Shown here: in pieces, positions 1-5,138 of the stretch
Layout of the letters: each line of letters opens with the position of its first letter
How positions within the stretch are numbered: position 1 is the stretch's first letter
From: Deltaproteobacteria bacterium
GTDB taxonomy: Bacteria; Desulfobacterota; DSM-4660; Desulfatiglandales; Desulfatiglandaceae
DNA: 5,138 nt
Direction: 5' to 3'
Assembly: GCA_021159825.1 (NCBI GenBank)
Contig: JAGHDR010000040.1
Location: 1 to 5,138, forward strand
Notes under the pieces: generated by a model
Database searches by the model: none
What the model saw: only the letters and a program-made list of their open reading frames with translations
What the model was told of the DNA's origin: nothing
Translations under genes and position numbers: made by a program

Positions 1-302
1 ATATTGATGCGCCTTTGTTGTGCCTTCAAATATGTTTTCTCGATCTCATTGGTCCTGAGTTTTGCTTCCACCAGCATTTCAGGGGGGATGAGGTTTTTAA
101 AAGAGATAAATCGACGGTAAAGGGGCCACCCCATCTCCTTTTCGTAGTAGCGGGTTCGGTCAAAGAAAATTTCGGGGCTGATCCAGTCTGCTTTTCCATA
201 AATATCCGACAACTGTTCAATAACGTTTTCAACGAGCTCTTTTTCAGGAGAAAAAAGACTCATCATTAATTTAACATCATCTGATATTTCCGGATGGCTC
301 AT
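1..302 (-). CDS. DUF4416 family protein, 5' part (runs off left edge)
   Basis: The first 100 residues of a gene that leaves the window on the left; they were read directly from the reverse complement. The protein begins MSHPEISDDVKLMMSLFSPE. It carries the pattern I associate with the DUF4416 family: VKLMMSLFS near the N-terminus (10-18), FFDRTRYYEKEMG (46-58), YRRFISFKNLI (62-72) and KLRTNEIE (81-88). Family members are usually about 180 residues, so a little over half is visible. The function is unknown. The conserved Asp, Tyr, Glu and Arg residues suggest a soluble enzyme-like domain, but that is inference. The ATG lies 21 bp after the rfaE1 stop, and a GGGGAA stretch about 8 nt before it can serve as ribosome binding site, so it is probably co-transcribed with rfaE1. 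There is no signal peptide or membrane segment in the visible part. Confidence 0.82.
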   Translation of the reverse strand, partial: MSHPEISDDVKLMMSLFSPEKELVENVIEQLSDIYGKADWISPEIFFDRTRYYEKEMGWPLYRRFISFKNLIPPEMLVEAKLRTNEIEKTYLKAQQRRIN

Positions 303-323
303 GGTTGTTTTCCCCGATTATGT

Positions 324-1346
324 TCAGGCCTTCATAATGGCTTCTTTCACAACCGCTGCTGTTGCTGCGGAGGTTCCTACTTCACCCACCACAATGCCGG
401 CAGCCACATTGGCCACATGAGCCGCCGCCTTTAAATCCATGCCCACCGCCAGCCCCAGGGAGATGGCGCTGATAACCGTATCCCCGGCACCGGTCACATC
501 GAAGACTTTTTTGGCTACGGTGGGAATGTGGGTAATTTCCCCTTCACGTTCAAAAAGGGTCATGCCGGCTTTGCCCTGGGTAATCAAAACGGACCGGCAG
601 TTCAATACGTTCAGCATTTTACGGCCGGCTTTTTCGAGGGTTTCTTCATTAACGATTTTAAAGCCGCAAAATTGTCCTGCTTCGTGATGATTGGGGGTGA
701 TGACATCCACCCCGGTGTAATGTTCAAAGTTGCCGGTTTTGGGGTCCACGGTCACAACCATTTCCGGATTGATTGACTTTGTTCCGATCAAAGACCAAAG
801 GCCTTTCATGAGAGGCCCGGAAATCATCCCTTTTCCATAATCGGAAATCACCACAGCATCAATTTCGACAAATGTCGCTGCTGCAAAATCAAGCATTTTC
901 CGGACACTTTCACCGCGAATATGGACCCGGCTCTCCCGATCATACCGGACGATTTGCTGGTTCCGGGCCACGACCCTGGTTTTGATACTGGTGGGACGAC
1001 CCTTTTCCACAGCCACGCCATCGGATCTCAACCCCATACCCGTAAGCTCGGAGACAATTTCCCGCCCCATGGCGTCGTCGCCCACAACCCCGCACAGGAT
1101 TGCGTCAGCCCCCAATGCGCCCATATTGCGCACCACATTGGCGGCGCCTCCCAGAAGTCTTGTTTCTTGCTCAACGTCCAGGACCGGCACGGGCGCTTCC
1201 GGAGAAATCCGGGATACATCTCCCCAGATAAATTCATCCATGATAATGTCGCCCAAAACGGCAATCCTTGCTTCGGAAAACCGGTCTATAAACTTGGTGA
1301 GCCGCGCCTTTGAACTATGTGTGTCTTTCAATCCGCTTGTGTGCAT
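324..1346 (-). CDS. rfaE1: D-glycero-beta-D-manno-heptose-7-phosphate kinase (kinase-only RfaE1/HldE1 type)
   Basis: Cytoplasmic PfkB/ribokinase-family sugar kinase, 340 residues. The predicted reaction is phosphorylation of D-glycero-D-manno-heptose 7-phosphate at C1 by ATP, a step toward ADP-heptose for the LPS inner core. Visible motifs in order: GDIIMDEFIWG (32-42), substrate-side GGAANVVRNMG (66-76), ISDYGKGM (167-174), TPNHHEA (217-223), ITQGKAGM (255-262) and the anion-hole/catalytic DVTGAGDTV (283-291) with catalytic base Asp289, followed by GEVGTSAA (321-328). Bifunctional HldE is about 475 residues with a C-terminal nucleotidyltransferase. That domain is absent and the gene ends cleanly, so a separate adenylyltransferase (RfaE2/HldC) should be encoded elsewhere. 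The start is fixed by an in-frame TAG upstream with no other start codon between. The RBS is weak (GGAAA inside the perfect palindrome 1348-1357, which could partly hide it). A promoter candidate lies about 50 bp upstream. Other PfkB substrates are possible but less likely given the HldE-like N-terminal motifs. Confidence 0.92.
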   Translation of the reverse strand: MHTSGLKDTHSSKARLTKFIDRFSEARIAVLGDIIMDEFIWGDVSRISPEAPVPVLDVEQETRLLGGAANVVRNMGALGADAILCGVVGDDAMGREIVSELTGMGLRSDGVAVEKGRPTSIKTRVVARNQQIVRYDRESRVHIRGESVRKMLDFAAATFVEIDAVVISDYGKGMISGPLMKGLWSLIGTKSINPEMVVTVDPKTGNFEHYTGVDVITPNHHEAGQFCGFKIVNEETLEKAGRKMLNVLNCRSVLITQGKAGMTLFEREGEITHIPTVAKKVFDVTGAGDTVISAISLGLAVGMDLKAAAHVANVAAGIVVGEVGTSAATAAVVKEAIMKA

Positions 1347-1380
1347 GGGAAATTTCCGTGCTTTCTTTTTAAAACCTTTA

Positions 1381-1417
1381 ACATCACGCTATGGCATGGG
1401 TTTATACATCTCACGCT
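1381..1417. repeat. imperfect direct repeat straddling the rfaE1 promoter
   Basis: Two copies of a short motif: on the minus strand AGCGTGAGATGT (1406-1417) and AGCGTGATGT (1381-1390), identical except for a two-base insertion. The first copy lies in the spacer of the predicted promoter, touching its -10 box; the second falls just after the expected transcription start. That placement would suit a repressor operator, but no regulator is known for it and two short copies can arise by chance. Confidence 0.3.
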
Positions 1418-1429
1418 TTGGGTTGTAAA
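1401..1429 (-). promoter_or_regulatory. predicted sigma70-type promoter for rfaE1-DUF4416
   Basis: On the minus strand the spacer between rpe and rfaE1 contains TTTACA (1429-1424) and TATAAA (1406-1401), separated by exactly 17 bp. Each box matches five of six consensus bases (TTGACA and TATAAT). Transcription would start near 1394, giving an untranslated leader of about 48 nt before the rfaE1 ATG at 1346. The 89-bp spacer is much longer than the 6-21 bp gaps between the other genes downstream of DUF116, which also fits an internal promoter. No terminator is seen between rpe and this point, so read-through from upstream is expected as well. Confidence 0.55.
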
Positions 1430-1435
1430 CAGATA

Positions 1436-2092
1436 TCATTTTCCCATGTTCCGCTTCAATTCCTGAATCGTCTCCGCATAGTTTTTACTGTGATATATGG
1501 CCGAACCGGCCACAAAAACATCAGCGCCCGCTGAAGAGACACTTCGAATGGTTTCAGGATTGATGCCGCCATCCACCTCGATCTCCATATTAAGCCCCAA
1601 TTTGTCAATCTTTTCCCTTAATGCTTTGATCTTTGGAATGACTTCCGGGATAAATTTCTGTGCTTCAAAGCCGGGGTTGACGCTCATGATCAGGACCATA
1701 TCCAGTTGGGTGAGCACATGATCCAGTACGCCGATGGGGGTAGCGGGATTTAAGGCCACGGCCGCTTTGGCGCCGCAGGATTTGATATAATTTACGGTTC
1801 GGTGAAGGTGGACGGTGCTTTCAGCGTGGACGCTGATAATATCGGCGCCTGCTTTCACAAAGTCCTCAATAAAAAGATCCGGCTGGGAAATCATCAGATG
1901 GACGTCGAAGGGGATATCCGTAACGGGTCTCGTTGCTTTAACCACCAAAGGTCCGATGGTGATGTTGGGGACAAAGTGGCCATCCATGACATCGATGTGA
2001 ATATAATCCGCTCCCGCGTTCACAACGGATGTAATCTCTTCGCCCAGGCGGGTGAAGTCGGCGGACAGGATAGAAGGGGATATCTTTTTCAT
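1436..2092 (-). CDS. rpe: ribulose-phosphate 3-epimerase
   Basis: Soluble (beta/alpha)8-barrel enzyme, 218 residues (family usually 215-225). It interconverts D-ribulose 5-phosphate and D-xylulose 5-phosphate in the pentose phosphate pathway. The N-terminus SPSILSADF (5-13) is diagnostic. Expected divalent-metal ligands are present: His32 and Asp34 in [12 protein letters not shown] (32-43), His65 in DVHLM (63-67) and Asp174 in EVDGGI (172-177); Asp34 and Asp174 are the acid/base pair. HAE (89-91), NPATP (115-119) and the phosphate-binding GSAIY (196-200) are also intact. One departure is the loop after VNPGF (138-142), which reads EAQ instead of the usual GGQ. The start is secure: GAGGAG lies 4 nt before the ATG, and the gene begins 18 bp after the rsmB stop. 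Co-transcription with rfaE1 is sensible because pentose phosphates feed sedoheptulose 7-phosphate, the heptose precursor. Confidence 0.96.
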   Translation of the reverse strand: MKKISPSILSADFTRLGEEITSVVNAGADYIHIDVMDGHFVPNITIGPLVVKATRPVTDIPFDVHLMISQPDLFIEDFVKAGADIISVHAESTVHLHRTVNYIKSCGAKAAVALNPATPIGVLDHVLTQLDMVLIMSVNPGFEAQKFIPEVIPKIKALREKIDKLGLNMEIEVDGGINPETIRSVSSAGADVFVAGSAIYHSKNYAETIQELKRNMGK

Positions 2093-2096
2093 TTTT

Positions 2097-2102
2097 CTCC
2101 TC
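2097..2102 (-). promoter_or_regulatory. rpe: strong ribosome binding site of rpe
   Basis: GAGGAG on the minus strand, 4 nt before the rpe ATG. It is the best Shine-Dalgarno sequence in the window. It fixes the rpe start and predicts efficient independent initiation, in contrast to rsmB just upstream, which has no recognisable site. Confidence 0.75.
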
Positions 2103-2110
2103 GCTTAAGA

Positions 2111-3454
2111 TCAGTTTTTCCTGAAAAGTGCCGCAAAAAACCCTTCCATGCCGTGAATAGGGGGAAAGGTCTTAAAAAAGCCGTTGTCATCCACCAGGTC
2201 AACGCCCCAGGGGGGGATACGCTGGCGCAGGTCCTGAAGCACAATCCCGTTGTTTTCTCGCAATAGACTTTCCACCATCCCTTCATTTTCCTCTTTTGAG
2301 ATGGTACAGGTCACATACAACATTTCACCATTATTGCTGAGCACCTGACAGGATCGGGACAAGATTGATTTTTGTATCATTGCCAGGCGTTTGATGTCAT
2401 CCTCTTTTTTGGTCAGTTTCGTGTCGGGATGCTTTGAAATGACCCCCAGGCCGGAACAGGGACCGTCCACCATGATTTTTTGAATGGAACCCCGCAGAAA
2501 AGAGATCGGCGCCGTGACATCGGCAGCCAGGGGGAATATGCTTCCAATGCCCAGCCTTTCCGTGTTTTGCCTTAACCCTCTCAAGCGAGCGAGGCTGGTG
2601 TCCAGTGCCAGGATTCGACCCCGATCCCCCGTCAGTTGGGCCAGATGGGTACTTTTACCCCCGAGACCGGCGCACATATCCGCTATCAGACCTTCTTTGC
2701 CGGGTAACAGAAGGTGGGCGCAAACCTGGGCCGCCTCACCCTGCACCTGAAAAAGACCTTCCTTAAAGGCCTTCAGCCGGGAAATGGACCCCTTGAAATG
2801 GATCAATTCAATACCCTCGGGAGCAAAAGAAACCGCCCTGCCCTCAATGCTTTCTTCCTCAAGGCGATTTAACAGAAGCTGACGGGTGGTTCGCAAAGTA
2901 TTGGTCCTGATGGTAAGTTTAGGAATTTCGTTTCCCGCTTTCAGCAGTTGCAGGGTCATATCCGCGCCCAACTCCCGGGTCCATTTCTTTACCAGCCACA
3001 TGGGGTAGGCATAATAGACCGATGTATAAAGCGATCTCTCTTTTTCAGGGTGGGGATATGGCAGATGGCCTTTTTCCCGGCAGATCTGCCTCAGGATGCC
3101 ATTGACAAATTTTGCCACATGATTCTGGCCCATTTTCCGGGTCTGTTTCACCGCTTCGTTGACGGCGGCAGACTCCGGAACGCGATCCAGAAACAGGATC
3201 TGAAACAGGGCCAGGCGAAGAATATTCAATACCTGCGGATCAATCTTTCTAAACGGAAACCGAACATACTGTTTCAATATCCAGTCAAGTCTGATTCGCC
3301 ATCTCAGGACCCCTTGAACCAGATGGACCGCAAAGGCCCGATCCCGATTATTGAACCCGGGGTTTTGTGAAAAAAGAATTTCCAGGCGCTGTTCCGCCTG
3401 ACCGGGAACGGCTGCAGCCCTGCTGAGGGATTTTAAGGCAAGGTTTCTGGGCAT
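2111..3454 (-). CDS. rsmB: 16S rRNA (cytosine-967 C5)-methyltransferase RsmB
   Basis: Cytoplasmic SAM-dependent rRNA methyltransferase (RsmB/Sun), 447 residues; E. coli RsmB has 429. It makes m5C967 in 16S rRNA. Residues 1-130 are the NusB-like RNA-binding domain (NNRDRAFAVHLVQGVLRWR 35-53; VNEAVK 98-103; FVNGILR 116-122). The Rossmann methyltransferase domain follows. Its SAM motif is DMCAGLGGKSTHLA (259-272), with a GL where most members have AP. Asp285 and Asp312 are the expected ribose and adenine contacts. Motif IV is VDGPCSGLGVI (329-339) with the release cysteine Cys333. Motif VI is VTCTI (381-385) with the catalytic nucleophile Cys383. The C-terminus GFFAALFRK is typical. The gene starts 6 bp after the DUF116 stop, in the same frame, with no clear Shine-Dalgarno, so translation probably depends on coupling. 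The two intact cysteines argue for an active enzyme. Linkage to fmt is a common bacterial arrangement. Confidence 0.94.
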   Translation of the reverse strand: MPRNLALKSLSRAAAVPGQAEQRLEILFSQNPGFNNRDRAFAVHLVQGVLRWRIRLDWILKQYVRFPFRKIDPQVLNILRLALFQILFLDRVPESAAVNEAVKQTRKMGQNHVAKFVNGILRQICREKGHLPYPHPEKERSLYTSVYYAYPMWLVKKWTRELGADMTLQLLKAGNEIPKLTIRTNTLRTTRQLLLNRLEEESIEGRAVSFAPEGIELIHFKGSISRLKAFKEGLFQVQGEAAQVCAHLLLPGKEGLIADMCAGLGGKSTHLAQLTGDRGRILALDTSLARLRGLRQNTERLGIGSIFPLAADVTAPISFLRGSIQKIMVDGPCSGLGVISKHPDTKLTKKEDDIKRLAMIQKSILSRSCQVLSNNGEMLYVTCTISKEENEGMVESLLRENNGIVLQDLRQRIPPWGVDLVDDNGFFKTFPPIHGMEGFFAALFRKN

Positions 3455-3460
3455 CAGGCG

Positions 3461-4294
3461 TCAGTTGATCAGAAAGGTTTTCAAGCTTTTTTCCACAAGA
3501 CCAATGTCAACATCCGTGTCATAACAGGGGCCGAAAGGTCTGCGATTAAAAACGCCGAAAACGGGAATGGGATAAGCGTCCTGAATGCCGCTGGTGAGGT
3601 CCCGTTCACACGCCACTGCAATGATAACCTTAGGGCGTTTTTCCACAACAATTTTTCGGGCCAGGGTGCCACCGGTGGCAACCGCCACATGCACATGGTA
3701 CTTTTCGGAGAGCGCTGCCAGGTCCTTGATTTTACATTTGCCGCATGATTTGCAATTCTGCACATTCCCGGTGATCCTTATGTTACAATTATGATTTTGT
3801 AGACAATGGGGCAGGAGGATCAGCATTTTTTCCGGTTTAACCCTTTGGGCCTCCGCCATGACCAATTGATTGTTGATGGCCACAAAAGATCTCCTGATCT
3901 CCGATTTTTGAATACCGAAACACCTGCCCACACCCACCAGCAGGGGGAACACCACCCGAATCACCACCCCCCTGATACGACGGTTGAAAAAGAGATTTTT
4001 CCCTCTAACAATGGTAAAGATAAGCGTCAAAACGGCGCCAAAGCTTACCAGTACGATGCCGCCCAGGAGAACCGCCAGAAGCACCGGCGCCCATTGATGG
4101 ATATTGGCGAGGCCCACATAGGGCACCCACCATAAAAGAAAAGCGAGCCCCGGGAGGAGCAGGCTGGTAACCAGAAGAAGGAAAATGAAGATGCGTTTTC
4201 GAGGTCTGGTAAATGTTCTTAGCTCGATGGGTTCCGGTTGAAGTGATTCTTCAGCCGTCTCACGACCATTGTTGTGGGTTGTGGAATCTTTCAT
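3461..4294 (-). CDS. DUF116 domain membrane protein with Cys-rich cytosolic domain
   Basis: 277 residues, recognised as DUF116; its biochemical function is not established. Residues 1-34 are polar and end in a basic stretch (RTFTRPRKR). Two strongly hydrophobic segments follow (about 35-56 and 70-97), then a basic turn (RGKNLFFNRRIR). This suggests a two-pass inner-membrane anchor with the C-terminal domain in the cytosol. The soluble domain has conserved cysteines: Cys164 in LLPHCLQ (160-166), Cys170, the cluster CKSCGKC (Cys181, 184, 187), Cys229 in AVACERDL (226-233) and Cys257 in RPFGPC (252-257), plus ATGGT (206-210). The spacing suggests a bound metal or Fe-S cluster, which is inference. 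The ATG has an AAGAAG/GGAAAG-type site just upstream. The position between fmt and rsmB suggests a link to translation or RNA modification, but no catalytic motif confirms it. The 142-bp gap to fmt holds the large palindrome. Confidence 0.85.
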   Translation of the reverse strand: MKDSTTHNNGRETAEESLQPEPIELRTFTRPRKRIFIFLLLVTSLLLPGLAFLLWWVPYVGLANIHQWAPVLLAVLLGGIVLVSFGAVLTLIFTIVRGKNLFFNRRIRGVVIRVVFPLLVGVGRCFGIQKSEIRRSFVAINNQLVMAEAQRVKPEKMLILLPHCLQNHNCNIRITGNVQNCKSCGKCKIKDLAALSEKYHVHVAVATGGTLARKIVVEKRPKVIIAVACERDLTSGIQDAYPIPVFGVFNRRPFGPCYDTDVDIGLVEKSLKTFLIN

Positions 4295-4331
4295 TTCTTC
4301 TTTCCAAGAGGGTAAACATTCGGCTTATAAT

Positions 4332-4439
4332 TAAATGTTTGGTCAGTGCCTCATATTCGTCTATTTGGGACTGCGTAGCATACTAATGCTATGTGAGCAG
4401 GCCAAAATAGGCGAATATGGGGTGCTGCCCGAATATTTA
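4332..4439. repeat. 108-bp imperfect palindrome (REP/MITE-like or structured RNA) between fmt and DUF116
   Basis: The left arm 4332-4366 pairs with 4405-4439 over 35 positions: 28 Watson-Crick pairs, six G-T wobbles (plus strand) and one mismatch (4343/4428). After a bulged A4404, GG (4367-4368) pairs with CC (4402-4403). CTGC (4371-4374) then pairs with GCAG (4397-4400), and the tip is TAGCAT/ATGCTA (4376-4381 and 4386-4391) with a 4-nt loop. It fills most of the 142-bp spacer, and its right end covers the fmt stop codon. The ends read TA on both sides, as a TA target duplication would. There is no T-run after the stem on either strand, so a simple intrinsic terminator is unlikely. Possible identities are a REP-like element, a MITE with TA target, or an mRNA-processing hairpin. 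Only one copy is visible here, so its repetitive nature is inferred. Confidence 0.85.
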
Positions 4440-5138
4440 CCCAAAAAGGGTTCCGGGCTGGAGCGGAACCCCCCGCAGAAAATCCAATGCCCTCAGTCGT
4501 TTCTTACCGGCAAGCTGCAGCGCCTCCAGCAGAATTACCCCGTCACCTGTTTCCACCAGCAGGCCATCCTTGGAATGTCCTCTGACCCTCCCCGGAATCG
4601 TGTCAGTATCACCGGCGGCGACCACCTTTGCTGAAAACAGCTTCAGGGTTTTGCCATTCACGGTGGTATAGGCCCCCGGCCAGGGATCAAGCCCCCGGAT
4701 CAGTGCGGAGATCCGATCTGCCGGGCGATCCCACAAAATGTGGCCGGTGTTACGGTCAATTTTTGCGGCATAGGTAGCCAGGTTATTGTCCTGGGGCATT
4801 TCGTAAATGCCGTCTTCAGCCAGGCGCTGAAGGGTTTTAAGCAAAAATATCGCGGCCATATCCGCAAGCCGATCGTGGAGTTCGCCGGCTGTTTCATGGG
4901 CGCCGATGGGTGTTTTTTCCTGGCGCAGGATGGGACCCGTATCCAATCCCGGGTCCATGCGCATGGCCGTGAGACCGGTCTCACGCTCTCCGTTCATAAT
5001 GGCCCGCTGAATGGGGGCGGCACCCCGATATTTCGGCAGCAGGGATGCATGAACATTCAATCCCCCCCATGAGGGAATACAAAGAAGTTGCCCGGTCAGG
5101 ACCTGACCAAAGGCAATCACCACCAGAAGATCGGGCGA
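4437..5138 (-). CDS. fmt: methionyl-tRNA formyltransferase, 3' part (runs off right edge)
   Basis: The C-terminal 233 residues of a protein usually about 310-320 long. About 78 N-terminal residues lie outside the window, judged by alignment with E. coli Fmt Asn106. It formylates Met-tRNAfMet from 10-formyl-tetrahydrofolate for translation initiation in the cytoplasm. Numbering from the first visible residue: PDLLVVIAFGQVL (2-14), NVHASLLPKYRGAAPI (28-43) with catalytic Asn28 and His30, and MDPGLDTGPI (61-70) with catalytic Asp66. The folate-enzyme catalytic triad is thus complete. The C-terminal OB-like tRNA-binding domain follows, with DPWPGAYT (151-158) and the terminal GKKRLRALDFLRG (211-223). 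A GTG at 5123 is internal, since the homology continues through it to the edge. The TAA stop lies at the end of the palindrome 4332-4439. Def (peptide deformylase) is the usual upstream neighbour and would be expected to the right; it is not visible. Confidence 0.95.
   Translation of the reverse strand, partial: SPDLLVVIAFGQVLTGQLLCIPSWGGLNVHASLLPKYRGAAPIQRAIMNGERETGLTAMRMDPGLDTGPILRQEKTPIGAHETAGELHDRLADMAAIFLLKTLQRLAEDGIYEMPQDNNLATYAAKIDRNTGHILWDRPADRISALIRGLDPWPGAYTTVNGKTLKLFSAKVVAAGDTDTIPGRVRGHSKDGLLVETGDGVILLEALQLAGKKRLRALDFLRGVPLQPGTLFG

Noticed and set aside
1348..1357. Perfect 10-bp palindrome GGAAATTTCC just before the rfaE1 start
   Set aside because: It is too short to form a stable hairpin with a loop. 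It may be an operator half-site pair, but there is no independent support.
1395..1397. ATG upstream of and in frame with rfaE1
   Set aside because: It is followed two codons later by an in-frame TAG, so it cannot extend the kinase.
921..1428. Overlapping plus-strand open frames of 130 and 148 codons opposite rfaE1
   Set aside because: They lie antisense to a clearly conserved kinase gene, show no recognisable motifs and are low-complexity in the way expected of shadow frames.
1802..2266. Plus-strand 154-codon open frame across the rpe-rsmB junction
   Set aside because: It is antisense to two secure genes, has no family resemblance, and its extent follows from the codon use of the opposite strand.
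2948..3370. Plus-strand 140-codon open frame opposite rsmB
   Set aside because: It is antisense to the NusB-like domain of RsmB and has no recognisable motifs.
4332..4439. Palindrome as an intrinsic terminator after fmt
   Set aside because: No T-run follows the stem on either strand, and the stem is far longer than usual terminators. Downstream genes appear to belong to the same operon.
4335..4634. Plus-strand 99-codon open frame starting inside the palindrome and running antisense to fmt
   Set aside because: The start lies in a stem arm, the rest is the shadow of fmt, and no ribosome binding site is evident. It would only matter if a plus-strand transcript from the palindrome were shown.
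5121..5123. GTG at 5123 as the start of fmt
   Set aside because: The five upstream codons to the window edge (SPDLL) continue the conserved PDLLVV strand of Fmt, and about 78 residues of the domain would be missing, so the gene is cut by the window edge.

Overview
The window is a stretch of bacterial chromosome with all six genes on the minus strand. They probably form one operon, entered from the right edge and read leftward: fmt (3' part only), a membrane-anchored DUF116 protein, rsmB, rpe, rfaE1 and a DUF4416 protein (5' part only). The LPS heptose-kinase gene points to a Gram-negative cell. The combination fmt-DUF116-rsmB-rpe with a kinase-only RfaE1 and DUF4416 looks most like a sulfate-reducing or related deltaproteobacterium (Desulfobacterota, Desulfobacterales-like). 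That placement rests on gene order and family recall, not on a search.

Layout from right to left. Positions 5138-4437 hold the last 233 residues of methionyl-tRNA formyltransferase. Positions 4436-4295 are a spacer almost filled by a large imperfect palindrome (4332-4439), which also covers the fmt stop codon. Positions 4294-3461 encode the DUF116 protein, with two membrane segments and a Cys-rich soluble domain. Positions 3454-2111 encode RsmB, which starts two sense codons after the DUF116 stop and in the same frame. Positions 2092-1436 encode Rpe, with a strong ribosome binding site. Positions 1435-1347 are an 89-bp spacer with a good sigma70-like promoter and a direct repeat. Positions 1346-324 encode RfaE1. 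Positions 302-1 hold the first 100 residues of a DUF4416 protein.

How the genes work together. Fmt and RsmB serve translation (initiator tRNA formylation and 16S rRNA m5C967 methylation). Rpe supplies and drains pentose phosphates, upstream of sedoheptulose-7-phosphate, the precursor of LPS heptose. RfaE1 phosphorylates D-glycero-D-manno-heptose 7-phosphate. The operon therefore runs from translation into sugar-phosphate and LPS-core metabolism, and the internal promoter before rfaE1 could let the last two genes be expressed separately. DUF116 and DUF4416 have no established function.

The coding genes are ordinary. The most unusual feature is the palindrome at 4332-4439. Its arms pair over 35 positions with one mismatch, and all six non-Watson-Crick pairs are G-T wobbles when read on the plus strand, opposite to the genes. 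This suggests a repeat-element or RNA/ssDNA structure under strand-specific constraint. No tRNA, rRNA, CRISPR array or transposase gene is visible.
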